Assembly (NCBI GenBank): GCA_017510825.1
Contig: JAFWMA010000016.1
Coordinates: 117,352-181,351 of the forward strand
Direction of reading: 5' to 3'
Source of the DNA: Clostridia bacterium
GTDB lineage: Bacteria > Bacillota > Clostridia > TANB77 > CAG-508
DNA length: 64,000 nt
This document shows, in pieces, positions 27,228 through 36,714 of this stretch. How positions within the stretch are numbered: the first letter of the stretch is position 1; every line of letters starts with the position of its first letter. The notes beneath the pieces were generated by a model. That model searched no databases. It saw nothing but the letters and a program-made list of their open reading frames with translations, and was not told the origin of the DNA. Made by a program: the position numbers and the translations under genes.

Positions 27228-29120
27228 ATGGATAACAAAGAAAACAAACATCAAAGACCACAAGTAAGTGGAAAAACAGTAAAACGATTATTTAAGATAA
27301 TTTTTAAGAATTATAAAAAATTAATACCGATTGTTATTATATGTATTGTAATAAGTTCAATTGTATCTGTTTCTGCACCGCTTTTTACTGAGATATTAAT
27401 TGACGATTACATTGTACCACTAATGACTATAGATAACCCCACATTTGATGGATTAAATACTCTTATACTGATTATGGCTGGAACATTTTTGCTTGGAGTG
27501 TTAACATCATTCATTTATAGCAGATTAATGGTTAATATATCTGAAGGTACAATAAAGTATATAAGAGACAAAATGTTTATAAAAATGCAAGATTTACCTA
27601 TAAAATATTTTGATACAAATACACATGGTGACATAATGAGCCATTATACAAATGATGTTGATACATTAGCAAGAATGATTTCAGATAGCTTACCACAGCT
27701 AGTATCATCGCTATTATCATTAATTGCTGTAACCATATCAATGTTTATACAAAGTTGGCAACTAACTTTATTTATTTTAGCATTTCTTGTGCTAATGTTG
27801 AAACTAACAGGATATATAACAAAAAAAAGTGGAGGATATTTTATTGGACAACAAAAAACACTTGGAAAAGTTAACGGTTATATTGAAGAAATGATAAATG
27901 GACAAAAAGTAGTAAAAGTATTTAATTATGAGGAAAGAGCAAAGAAAAATTTTGACAAGGTAAATGAAGAATTATATGATAATATGGTTAATGCAAACAG
28001 ATTTTCTAATATTTTAATGCCTATTTTAAATAATCTTGGAAACTTGGAATATGTTTTAGTTGCACTATTAGGTGCATATCTAGCAATTTCAGGTACAGCT
28101 GAAGGTCTTACAATTGGAACAATAGCATCATTTTTAGCATTAACAAGAAGCTTTAATCAACCAATTAAAAATATTTCAAGTCAGGTCAATATGGTTGTTA
28201 TGGCAATGGCAGGAGCTACAAGAATCTTTGAATTAACAGACCAAGAACCTGAAGTTAATGATGGATATGTTACTTTAGTTAATGCAAATGTAGATAGTAA
28301 AGGAAATATAACTGAAACTAATGACTATACGGGACAATGGGCATGGAAACATAAACACCATGACGGAACTATAGACTATATAGAACTTAAAGGTTATATT
28401 GAAATTGAAAATGTCAACTTTGGTTATGAACCTAACAAAGAAATACTTCATGATATTACTTTATATGCTAAACCTGGACAGAAAATTGCATTCGTAGGAG
28501 CAACAGGTGCAGGCAAGACAACAATAACAAACTTAATTAATAGGTTTTACGATGTAGAAGATGGTAAAATTAGATATGATGGAATAAATATTAATAAAAT
28601 AAAAAAAGAAGATTTAAGAAAATCACTTGGATTAGTTCTCCAAGATACAAATCTTTTTACGGGTACAATAAAAGAAAATATAAAATATGGAAAACTTGAT
28701 GCAACTGACGAGGAAGTAATAAAAGCGGCAAAAATAGCAAATGCACATGATTTCATATCTATGCTACCTAAAGGATATGATACAATGTTAACTGCAAATG
28801 GAAGTCAATTGTCACAAGGACAAAGACAATTATTATCTATTGCAAGATGCGCAATTAATAATCCACCAGTAATGATACTAGATGAAGCTACATCAAGTAT
28901 TGACACAAGAACAGAAAAACTCGTACAGGACGGAATGGATAAACTAATGGAAGGAAGAACAGTGTTTGTAATAGCACATAGACTTTCTACAGTAAGAAAT
29001 TCAAAAGCGATAATGGTTATGGAAAACGGTAAAATAATAGAGCGTGGAACACATGAGCAATTACTAGAGCAAAAAGGACAATACTATCAGCTATATACTG
29101 GTGCATTTGAGTTAGAATAG
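27228..29120 (+). CDS. ABC exporter half-transporter with canonical catalytic site
   Basis: The 630-residue protein has six membrane spans and an ATPase domain with Walker A GATGAGKTT, an atypical signature LSQGQRQ (Gln for Gly) and canonical Walker B VMILDEATSSID followed by AHRLST. A 40-residue insertion (about 345-385) sits between the membrane and ATPase domains, as in BmrD/LmrD-type partners. Together with the preceding gene it forms a heterodimeric exporter with one consensus and one degenerate ATP site. The signature change here would pair with the partner's Walker A at the degenerate site. Confidence 0.9.
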   Translation: MDNKENKHQRPQVSGKTVKRLFKIIFKNYKKLIPIVIICIVISSIVSVSAPLFTEILIDDYIVPLMTIDNPTFDGLNTLILIMAGTFLLGVLTSFIYSRLMVNISEGTIKYIRDKMFIKMQDLPIKYFDTNTHGDIMSHYTNDVDTLARMISDSLPQLVSSLLSLIAVTISMFIQSWQLTLFILAFLVLMLKLTGYITKKSGGYFIGQQKTLGKVNGYIEEMINGQKVVKVFNYEERAKKNFDKVNEELYDNMVNANRFSNILMPILNNLGNLEYVLVALLGAYLAISGTAEGLTIGTIASFLALTRSFNQPIKNISSQVNMVVMAMAGATRIFELTDQEPEVNDGYVTLVNANVDSKGNITETNDYTGQWAWKHKHHDGTIDYIELKGYIEIENVNFGYEPNKEILHDITLYAKPGQKIAFVGATGAGKTTITNLINRFYDVEDGKIRYDGININKIKKEDLRKSLGLVLQDTNLFTGTIKENIKYGKLDATDEEVIKAAKIANAHDFISMLPKGYDTMLTANGSQLSQGQRQLLSIARCAINNPPVMILDEATSSIDTRTEKLVQDGMDKLMEGRTVFVIAHRLSTVRNSKAIMVMENGKIIERGTHEQLLEQKGQYYQLYTGAFELE

Positions 29121-29155
29121 TATTATAATAATACTATAGAGGGGAATATGGAAAA

Positions 29156-30034
29156 ATGCAAAGTTTGATTGTTAAAGAAAAAGATGATGGCAAAAAATTA
29201 ATAACTTTTTTGACTTCTTGGTTTCCAAAACTCAAAATAAATGTTTTACAAAGAGCGTTAAGACAAAAAGATATTAAAATTAATGGAAAAAGGATTTCAA
29301 AAGATACAGTAATAAGCAGAGGAGATAAAGTTGATATTTTTATAATTGATGATTTGCTCTTCGGTATAGTAAAAGAGCAAAATATAGACATTATTTATGA
29401 GGATAGCAATATTGTCGTGTTTAATAAGCCTAGCGATCTTGAAGTTGAAGGAGAAAATTCTTTAACTGAAATTATGAAATCAAAATATAAGTTTTTAAAA
29501 CCTTGTCACAGAATTGATAGAAATACTACGGGACTTGTATTATTTGCAAAAAATAAATTTGCATTAGAAGAGTTAGAATTTGCCTTTAAAAATAACAATA
29601 TTGAAAAGCACTATATTGCATGTTGTTATGGAATACCTAAAGCAGATGAAACATTAGAAGCGTATTTATTTAAAGATAGAAAAAAAGCTATTGTATACAT
29701 CTCAGAAGACTATAAAAAAGGTTATGTTAAAATAAAAACATCTTATAAAGTTGTAAGAGTTAATAAACAAAAAAATATTTCGCTGTTAAATGTAACACTA
29801 CATACAGGGAGAACTCATCAAATAAGAGCCCATCTAGCTCATAGTGGATATCCAATAATAGGAGATGGTAAATATGGGGTATATGAAGTAAATAAAAGAT
29901 TTAAAAGAAATAAACAATTGCTTTCCAGTTACAGTATAGGTTTTAAAAATCTGAAAAGCAAGTTAGAATACTTAAACAATGATACAATAAAAATAAAGAG
30001 AATTCCATTTGAAGACGAATTTATTAAAAAATGA
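29156..30034 (+). CDS. RluA-family pseudouridine synthase
   Basis: The 292-residue protein has an N-terminal S4-like RNA-binding segment (about residues 15-65) and the RluA catalytic motif HRIDRNTTGLVLFAK near residue 121, with the catalytic aspartate in the HRID block. The later GRTHQIRAHLAHSGYPIIGD is also diagnostic. It isomerises uridine in rRNA or tRNA. A weak GAGGGG ribosome binding site lies 11 bases before the ATG. An earlier ATG at 29147 is closed by a stop. Confidence 0.88.
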   Translation: MQSLIVKEKDDGKKLITFLTSWFPKLKINVLQRALRQKDIKINGKRISKDTVISRGDKVDIFIIDDLLFGIVKEQNIDIIYEDSNIVVFNKPSDLEVEGENSLTEIMKSKYKFLKPCHRIDRNTTGLVLFAKNKFALEELEFAFKNNNIEKHYIACCYGIPKADETLEAYLFKDRKKAIVYISEDYKKGYVKIKTSYKVVRVNKQKNISLLNVTLHTGRTHQIRAHLAHSGYPIIGDGKYGVYEVNKRFKRNKQLLSSYSIGFKNLKSKLEYLNNDTIKIKRIPFEDEFIKK

Positions 30035-30114
30035 TATCTTTAATAATAAAATGATTGGTGAGTGTGTTTATTTTTAACATAAGAAAAAATGAAGTGCAAG
30101 ATAGGAGAAATTAT

Positions 30115-30937
30115 ATGTCAAGTTTTATAGTAAAATTTATTGCAATAATTGGTATGACAATTGATCATGTAAATGATATTTTTTATAAACAAACTGCCTT
30201 AAATGTAATTGGTAGAATTGCATTTCCTTTATTTTGCTTTCAAATTGTAGTTGGTTATTCTAAAACAAGAAGTATACCAAAATATATTTTAAGGTTATTA
30301 GGTTTTGCAATTATAACACAAATTCCATATACTTTTTTTATGAATGCTATAAATGCAGGTTTTTCCCTTAATGTACTTTTTACACTAAGCTTAGGTTTAA
30401 TAGTTATGTACATATATGATTTAACAACTATCAATAACAAAGGGAAAATTGATATAATAGATGGAAAACGGAAATAGAATTATAAAAAAAATGGATTTAA
30501 GATATGACAAAACAAATCAATACCTCATTAATTTTTTAAAGATATTTCTTATATCATTTATAATAATTATATCAAATGTAATCAAAACAGAGTATAATAT
30601 CTGGGGACTATTACTTTTACTATTTATTCATGCATTTTACCCATTTAAAAATGAAATAAATATTTTAGGAAGAAAGATAAAGACTAATAAAGCAGTAAAC
30701 AACTTATTATTTTTACTGATATTTTTAATATTTGCTATTGTAAAATATATTGAATATTGGAAACAACTAAGAATAGAATATGTCCTAGGATTTACACTAT
30801 TTACATTTATTCCTGCAATAATAATGCTATTAAATAATGGAAAAAAAGGACTTAGCTTAAAATACTTTTTTTACATATATTATCCAGCACAATTTACGAT
30901 ATTAACAATACTTTACTATTTCCATCTATTTCCATAA
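30115..30937 (+). CDS. TraX-like membrane protein split by +1 shift at CGG
   Basis: Two frames (30115-30477 and one reading from 30470 to 30937) together resemble the TraX acetyltransferase-like membrane protein family. The N-terminal half has KFIAIIGMTIDHVND and RIAFPLFCFQIVVGY. The C-terminal half ends LKYFFYIYYPAQF, as in TraX. The zero frame ends Asp-Gly-Lys-CGG-Lys-stop. Skipping the C at 30469 gives AAA-GGA-AAT and continues into the second frame, for a joined length of 273 residues. AGGAGA precedes the ATG at 30115. The second frame has its own ATG at 30461 but no good ribosome binding site. The C terminus overlaps the convergent gpr gene by 12 bp. Confidence 0.7.
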
Positions 30938-31846
30938 GCTGATATTAATTCCTCCAGCAATAATCTCTTTCATATTGTCAACTAAATTATCTATTTCTTT
31001 TGGCATAACTGCTAAATTGAAATTTGAAGGCTCAAGCACGGTTTGAATAAGCTGATATTTATCAGAATAAGTTGAGCCTTGCAAAAAGTTAAATTCATTA
31101 AATTGCCTTGCTAATATATCTAATGTATCTGCAACAATGGTTGCTGCATTTACAACTGTTGGAACTCCTACGGCTATTACAGGAACTTCCATTGTGTCTA
31201 AGCTAATTTCTTTTCTTTTGTTATTCACACCTGAACCTGGTACAATTCCTGTATCACATAGCTGAATAGTTCTTAAAAGTCTAGAAATATTGTTTGAAGC
31301 TAATGCATCAATAGCAATAATAGCATCAAAATGAATTTTATCAATTATTCCTTTTAATATTTCTTGAGTTTCCATTCCAGTAGTTCCTAAAACACCAGGA
31401 GCTATTGCACTTAACTCAACTGTCTGTTCCGGCAATAGTTCTGGATTATATTTCAAAATATGTCTAGTAATTTCTAAATCTTTTACAACTTTTGATCCTA
31501 TTGAATCAGCAGTTGTATCTTCATTACCTAATCCTACAACAAGAATAGATTTATAATTTTTTAATAGCTGGGATAAGTTATTAGAAAAAATCTTCTGAGC
31601 TTCTTGCAATTCATCTTTATTTATTATATCAACATTTGAAATGTCAAGTGTTATATATGTTCCTATTTTTTTGTCTATTTTTTTACTTCCGTTTTCATTT
31701 ATAACTTTTACTTTATTAACAGAGAATTTGTCTGAATATTTTTTTTCTTCTGAAATGATCCCGTCCATATCTTTTTGCTTAGTTTCTGCTCTTACCATAT
31801 TAGCTCTCTCATCAGCTAAATCAGTTCTAAAATTTATCATATTCAC
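30926..31846 (-). CDS. gpr: spore germination protease GPR
   Basis: The 306-residue protein is the aspartic-type endopeptidase that degrades small acid-soluble spore proteins at germination. NFRTDLADERANM near the N terminus (the propeptide/active-site segment), VGLGNEDTTADSIGSKV, APGVLGTTGMET and DALAS are family hallmarks. Translation starts at GTG (31844-31846), or at the ATG six bases downstream, behind GGAGG. Its presence shows the host belongs to a spore-forming lineage. It is convergent with the TraX-like gene. Confidence 0.93.
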   Translation of the reverse strand: MNMINFRTDLADERANMVRAETKQKDMDGIISEEKKYSDKFSVNKVKVINENGSKKIDKKIGTYITLDISNVDIINKDELQEAQKIFSNNLSQLLKNYKSILVVGLGNEDTTADSIGSKVVKDLEITRHILKYNPELLPEQTVELSAIAPGVLGTTGMETQEILKGIIDKIHFDAIIAIDALASNNISRLLRTIQLCDTGIVPGSGVNNKRKEISLDTMEVPVIAVGVPTVVNAATIVADTLDILARQFNEFNFLQGSTYSDKYQLIQTVLEPSNFNLAVMPKEIDNLVDNMKEIIAGGINISLWK

Positions 31847-32011
31847 TTTTCCTCCAACTATAGTATGTTAAAAAATTATTTTATTATTCACTAATTTGCT
31901 CAAAAATTGGCTAGCATAAACATATTGCAAATCATCAAAAGTATGCCAATTTTTGTAGCTTCAAAAGATGCCCGACAATAAAGAATAGCGGAACTTTATA
32001 TTATTACATTT

Positions 32012-32041
32012 TGCGGACTTAATTTAGCTGTGAATTGTAAC
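32012..32041 (+). repeat. half copy of the inverted-repeat element
   Basis: This 30-bp stretch, starting TGCGGACTTAATTTAG, matches 18183-18212 at 26 positions and ends in GTGAATTGTAAC, the same end as the element at 1502-1634. No left arm is present. It lies in the 288-bp gap between gpr and the ThrRS-like gene. Confidence 0.6.
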
Positions 32042-32083
32042 AATCCTTTTTATAAAAATAAAATATTTTTATAAAAAGGATTG
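32041..32083 (+). terminator. 19-bp hairpin with T tract, no obvious upstream gene
   Basis: The arm 32041-32059 is the exact reverse complement of 32065-32083, and seven T residues follow. It points in the plus direction, but the gene before it (gpr) is on the minus strand. It may end an unannotated small RNA or act as an attenuator for the ThrRS-like gene. Confidence 0.6.
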
Positions 32084-32110
32084 TTTTTTTATATAAAAAA
32101 ATGATATAAT
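32081..32110 (+). promoter_or_regulatory. possible promoter of the ThrRS-like operon
   Basis: TTGTTT (32081-32086), 18 bp, TATAAT (32105-32110), 24 bp before the GTG start. The -35 element overlaps the hairpin arm. Confidence 0.45.
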
Positions 32111-32134
32111 CGTTACGGAAGAGAGGATTTTGTT

Positions 32135-33316
32135 GTGATTGATATAAATAAACTTGGAAAAGAGTTTGAAATATATACCACTGTAGATTATATCGGAAAA
32201 GGATTTCCTATTATATTACCAAGAGGGGCAAGAATGATAAGGACTCTTAGAAATTTTGTTGAAAAAGAAGAAGAAAATGAAGGATACAATATAGTAAGAA
32301 CACCAAGTATTTCTAATTCAGAAGTATATAAAAAAGAGGATCGATATGATTTACAAAAGAACAAAATGTTTGTAATTAAAAATTCAGATGAAGAGAATAA
32401 AAATGAAATAGTATTAAAACCATACATCCAACCATTCCACTGCAGTATATTTAAAGAAAATCAACATAGCTACAGAGAACTCCCTATAAAATACTGTGAA
32501 ACATCTACTGTTTTTAGAAAAGAAAGAGATGTTAAAGGAATATTAAAAACAAGACAGATTACTTTATCTGATGCGAGCATTTTTTGTGAACCAGAAAAAA
32601 TTGAAGAATCAATAAAAAGTTCAATATTAATCCAACAAAAATATATAAAAAAATTAGATATAAAAGTTAAATACATATTATCAACTTGGGACGAAAATGA
32701 AAAAGAAAACTATATTGGAAAAGTTGAAGAGTGGGATAGTGCTGTTCAAGCAATGAAGAATATACTTAATGATTTAAAAATACATTATACTATTGAAAGC
32801 AATGCAAGAATTTATGGACCTTCTATCTTAATATCACATAATGAAAAAGATTTCTTAAGGACAGAAGTAGATTTCGAAATACCACATAGATTCGAACTAA
32901 AATATACAGATAGAAACAACACTGAAAGATTTCCGGTATACATTCATCATACTGTAGTTGGAAGTTATGAACAGCTAATAGCAATGCTTATTGAGAGATA
33001 TAAAGGAAATTTTCCATTATGGATTACTCCTGAACAAATAAAAATTATTAGTGAAAAATCAGACTATGATGATTATGCAGAAGAAATAAAAGAGAAACTA
33101 ATAAACAATGGAATTAGAGCAGAAATAGATAAATCGAATGGTAGCACTCAAAGCAAAATAAAAAAGCAAACAAAACTTAAAGTCCCATACATTGTTTTAA
33201 TTGGAAAAAGTGAATATGAAAATAATACTTTAAAAGTATTAAATGAAGAAAATACAAAAGCATACAATATAGATGAATTAATATGGGAGGTTAAAGAGTG
33301 TCTGAATCAGTATTAA
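32135..33316 (+). CDS. threonyl-tRNA synthetase-like protein lacking key residues
   Basis: This 393-residue protein covers only the catalytic and anticodon-binding parts of ThrRS and lacks the TGS and editing domains. Alignment by eye: HSYRELPIKYCETSTVFRKE is motif 2, DASIFCEP corresponds to DDAHIFC, YIHHTVVGS is followed by motif 3, and a HGTP-type C-terminal domain ends the protein. Two of the three zinc ligands are lost: MNCPGH reads YIQPFH, and the His of DDAH is Ser. The third, H271 in YIHH, is kept. The motif 3 arginine (GSxER) is Gln (Q280). It is therefore probably not a working ThrRS but a derived paralogue. Its 3' end overlaps the next gene by 19 bp. GAGAGGA precedes the GTG start. 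Confidence 0.75.
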   Translation: MIDINKLGKEFEIYTTVDYIGKGFPIILPRGARMIRTLRNFVEKEEENEGYNIVRTPSISNSEVYKKEDRYDLQKNKMFVIKNSDEENKNEIVLKPYIQPFHCSIFKENQHSYRELPIKYCETSTVFRKERDVKGILKTRQITLSDASIFCEPEKIEESIKSSILIQQKYIKKLDIKVKYILSTWDENEKENYIGKVEEWDSAVQAMKNILNDLKIHYTIESNARIYGPSILISHNEKDFLRTEVDFEIPHRFELKYTDRNNTERFPVYIHHTVVGSYEQLIAMLIERYKGNFPLWITPEQIKIISEKSDYDDYAEEIKEKLINNGIRAEIDKSNGSTQSKIKKQTKLKVPYIVLIGKSEYENNTLKVLNEENTKAYNIDELIWEVKECLNQY

Positions 33317-35484
33317 AATATGTAGGATTAAATGTTAATAGAATTTCAAGAAATATTAAAGCAACAAAGCCCGAATACAATACTGCAAAAGTTTTTGATA
33401 ACTCGGTTTTATACAAAGTTTATAAAAGAATACCAATCAAATCTTTAGAAATACTCATAAGTGATACAGATAGAACAACAGATGTTAAAGAAAGATATGA
33501 GAATTCTATTCCAATTGACAAATATATAAGAGAAAACAAAGATACTATTACAAAAATGTCAGAGAATACATCTATTGAAGCGATACAAGAGCTTGAAGAA
33601 TTACAGAAGAGTTTTGAAACTCAAACTCCATTTTTTATAAAATATGACAAAAATTACATTTGGCAAATTTATTATTCAAAATCTGAAAACAAATATTTTA
33701 TGTTATTTCCTTCTAAAGAAGGGGAAACAGAGGTGCTATTCTACTTAATAAAAGAAAAAATAAAAAACGAAGATAAGTATATTTATGTACCTATATGTAA
33801 AGAAAATTATAGTGAGTCAATAATTTCTAACGAAAAAATAAAGGATATTGAGAACTACTTGTGGATGTTTACGACAGAATGGCCACAAATTTATGAAGTT
33901 TTTGATGAAAATGAAAAGCCAGAAATATATATTACAGGAAGAATTGTTATACAAAACGACTTTAAAACAAGCTACAGAATTAAGTTGAAAGACAATACAG
34001 ATGCTGAGGAAAGATATACTTTACTAAAAGCTTTATTTATAATAATGACTGAAACAAAATATATTTACAAGTTTTCTCCTCAAATTGACACAAAGGGTGA
34101 ACTAATTTTTACATATGGAAATAAAGAAATTAACATTACAAATATGAAAGAATTTACTTCTAAACAAACTGCAATTCAGCAAAATAAGAAATATGAATTA
34201 AAAAGGTTAATAGACGATAGAAAAGCTACTTTAGATAAAATAAAAAAAATAATAGAAGAGCAAAATGAAGTATATTCCAATCAGGAAAAACAGATAGCTA
34301 TGTTTATGAATTGTAGAAAAAATTTCTTTAAAAGAGTAAGATATTTTTTTACAAACAATAAAAAATATGTAATAAATAATAAAAAAACAATAGAAAAAAT
34401 TGAGAAAGAAGTTGAAGACGTTAAAATAGAAGACAATAACTCATTAGATATTGAAAATTATGACATACTTGAAATATCTAATATGTTTACTATTTCTGAT
34501 TTGGTAAAAACGACAATTGAAGCTAAACAGCAAGAGGATTTATTTAATGAAATAAATTCAGACATTAAAGCATTAAAGATTAAGCAAAAGAACATGAAAC
34601 ATAAAATAGAAAATGCACAAATATATTTAGATGAAATTGAGTCTCAAAAAAAGAGTTGGTTAGGCTTTTGGAAATTTACAAATAAAGACAATGAGAGTGT
34701 TCTTATGGAAGGAAGAGGAGAAGAACCAATTGATAAAAGGACAATAACCTTCAACCTAAATGATGATTTTGAAGAGTTTGCAGTTGATATAGATAGTATT
34801 CAAAGAAAAAAACTATCTAATGAAGAATTCGATGCAATATTTGTTGCTAAACACCTGCTTCCTGGAATCAATAGTGTAATAACCAGAAGCGATACATATA
34901 TTTTAGATGAGGAATATGAACTATTAAAGAAAGAGTACAATGGTAGTGACAGTAAAAAAACAATATTTGGAAATTATGAAGATGATTCAACAAAAATAAA
35001 ATTTATTAATAACAAAATCTTTAGAGAGAATAAAAAAAATCTTTATCAAATATTGAGATTTAATGAATATACATCACTAGATGATTTTAAAGAAAGAATG
35101 AGAACAATTTCTTCATTAGTAAATGAAGCATATCAAAAGTTAACAGCTAAATATAATATGACTATATACTATGGGAAAAGAAATAAAGGATATATTATTG
35201 GAGATATAGATCCTTATAAAGTACTACAAGATAAAGAAGTTAAAAAAATCTATAAAATGAATACATCAAGCGAAACGCATATAATTTATTTAAGCAATAC
35301 TATGTTTTACGATAATAACAACAAAACATTGCCATTAGGAATGGACGAATCAACTGAGATTATAACAAAAGTTGGAGAAAATAGAAAAATATCAGATTGT
35401 AATGTAAATTTACTAATAGAAAAAGATTTATTTAATATAGAGATTAGAAAAATAAAACTTATAGAAGAAGGAAAAAGAAATTAA
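33298..35484 (+). CDS. large coiled-coil protein of unknown function
   Basis: I do not recognise this 728-residue protein. It has no signal peptide or clear membrane span. Residues about 1-300 are mixed alpha/beta. A strongly charged coiled coil runs from about 300 to 470, and a mixed C-terminal domain follows (about 480-728). It starts at GTG 33298 inside the end of the ThrRS-like gene, with GGAGG at 33286-33290, so the two are translationally coupled and probably work together. No motif for nucleotide binding or catalysis is apparent. Its composition matches the neighbourhood. Confidence 0.8.
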   Translation: MSESVLKYVGLNVNRISRNIKATKPEYNTAKVFDNSVLYKVYKRIPIKSLEILISDTDRTTDVKERYENSIPIDKYIRENKDTITKMSENTSIEAIQELEELQKSFETQTPFFIKYDKNYIWQIYYSKSENKYFMLFPSKEGETEVLFYLIKEKIKNEDKYIYVPICKENYSESIISNEKIKDIENYLWMFTTEWPQIYEVFDENEKPEIYITGRIVIQNDFKTSYRIKLKDNTDAEERYTLLKALFIIMTETKYIYKFSPQIDTKGELIFTYGNKEINITNMKEFTSKQTAIQQNKKYELKRLIDDRKATLDKIKKIIEEQNEVYSNQEKQIAMFMNCRKNFFKRVRYFFTNNKKYVINNKKTIEKIEKEVEDVKIEDNNSLDIENYDILEISNMFTISDLVKTTIEAKQQEDLFNEINSDIKALKIKQKNMKHKIENAQIYLDEIESQKKSWLGFWKFTNKDNESVLMEGRGEEPIDKRTITFNLNDDFEEFAVDIDSIQRKKLSNEEFDAIFVAKHLLPGINSVITRSDTYILDEEYELLKKEYNGSDSKKTIFGNYEDDSTKIKFINNKIFRENKKNLYQILRFNEYTSLDDFKERMRTISSLVNEAYQKLTAKYNMTIYYGKRNKGYIIGDIDPYKVLQDKEVKKIYKMNTSSETHIIYLSNTMFYDNNNKTLPLGMDESTEIITKVGENRKISDCNVNLLIEKDLFNIEIRKIKLIEEGKRN

Positions 35485-35561
35485 AAAATATACAAAAAAA
35501 TATTGCTAAAATATATTTTTTAGTATATCATATATATGTAATTTTTTGAAAGGAGAAAAAA

Positions 35562-35879
35562 ATGAATATCGATAACGGAGAGTTAAATGAATACAATGAC
35601 GAGGATAGTGTTGTAATTCTAAAAGATGAAGATGGTAATGATGTTAAATTTGAATTTTTAGATTTAATTGAATATGAAGGTGAAAATTATATATTATTGC
35701 TTCCTGCTGAAGAAGTTGAAGATGAAAATGCTGATGAAGTTGTAATTCTGAAAGAAGACTCAAGCTCGCAAGAAGACGAAGAAGCTTATGTTAGTGTTGA
35801 AGATGAAGATACTCTAAATAAGATCTTTGAGATTTTTAAAGATAAATTCAAGGAAGAATTTAATTTTATTGATGATTAG
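35562..35879 (+). CDS. DUF1292 protein (YrzB-like)
   Basis: The 105-residue acidic protein matches the DUF1292/UPF0473 family: VVILKDEDGNDVKFEFLDLI, EYEGENYILLLPAEE and a C-terminal IFEIFKDKFKEEF. In Firmicutes YrzB usually sits near alaS and ruvX; here it is instead among unknown genes. The molecular role is not known. AAAGGAGA precedes the start. Confidence 0.85.
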   Translation: MNIDNGELNEYNDEDSVVILKDEDGNDVKFEFLDLIEYEGENYILLLPAEEVEDENADEVVILKEDSSSQEDEEAYVSVEDEDTLNKIFEIFKDKFKEEFNFIDD

Positions 35880-35907
35880 ATAAATTAAAATTAGCTTTTA
35901 ATTATGC

Positions 35908-35980
35908 TCTTTTAACATAAGAAAATATTTAAAATACAGTAAAAATGGGGCGAGTATTCGCCTCATTTTATGTTAAAAGA
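35908..35980 (+). terminator. nested hairpin terminator after DUF1292
   Basis: An inner 12-bp stem (35942-35953 with 35958-35969, one G-T type pair) lies within an outer perfect 12-bp stem (35908-35919 with 35969-35980). The remaining 200 bp up to 36181 show no ORF. They contain a second GGCGAATAC copy near 36046 and nothing else recognisable. Confidence 0.6.
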
Positions 35981-36181
35981 AAGTTCAACTTTCCTATTAT
36001 ATAAAATTTTGAAGTGTCTAATTTTTATTATATTAAATTCAGTTCAGGCGAATACTTCATAGCTCTTCAAAACATTTGTCGATTTAGAGATAGGATATAA
36101 ACGTAAACTCAAAAATAATAAAGCATTTTTGCCTAATGGATAAAGCCTGAATTGTTCTATGAATGAGAGGTGATAAAAAAA

Positions 36182-36652
36182 ATGAAATCATTTGCAAATT
36201 GGATGATTGTAACTTTTATGGTAATGTTTTGGGGTTTTAGAATAGCAGTTGCATATACAGCAGGAAAAAATATTGCTTTTATTACTACGCCAATTAATTA
36301 TATAGCAGAAATAGTATTACTCTTTATTACTTTAGTTTGTATTATTTTAGTAGTAAAAAGAATTATTTGGGGTGGACTAATTTATTTAATATCATATTTA
36401 GTATATTTTGGCACGGATTTATTTAATAAAATAATACCAATAATGAGTGGAGAACAAATTGGAGCAAACGTAGGATTTGACATCTTTATTTCTGTTATTG
36501 CTCTTTTTTTAGCAATAATCGTTGTAATTGATTTGGCAACAGACTACACTAAAAGACCAAATGACAAAAAAACTGATTGGTTTTTCAATAATAAAGATTT
36601 AGATAGAGAGGTAGACGAAAAGGCAGACCGCAATAATTATAAAATCTATTAA
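36182..36652 (+). CDS. four-span membrane protein of unknown function
   Basis: The 156-residue protein has about four hydrophobic segments (residues 8-28, 42-62, 67-87 and 103-123) and a charged C-terminal tail. I do not recognise a family. The ATG at 36182 is preferred over an upstream GTG because AGAGGTGA lies 8 bases before it. It sits between DUF1292 and the long helical-repeat protein in the same orientation and may anchor a complex of these proteins, which is speculation. Confidence 0.7.
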   Translation: MKSFANWMIVTFMVMFWGFRIAVAYTAGKNIAFITTPINYIAEIVLLFITLVCIILVVKRIIWGGLIYLISYLVYFGTDLFNKIIPIMSGEQIGANVGFDIFISVIALFLAIIVVIDLATDYTKRPNDKKTDWFFNNKDLDREVDEKADRNNYKIY

Positions 36653-36714
36653 AAAGGAGAAAAAACTAGTATTAGAACTTATAATAAGAAAACTATTATT
36701 TGAAAGGAATAAAA

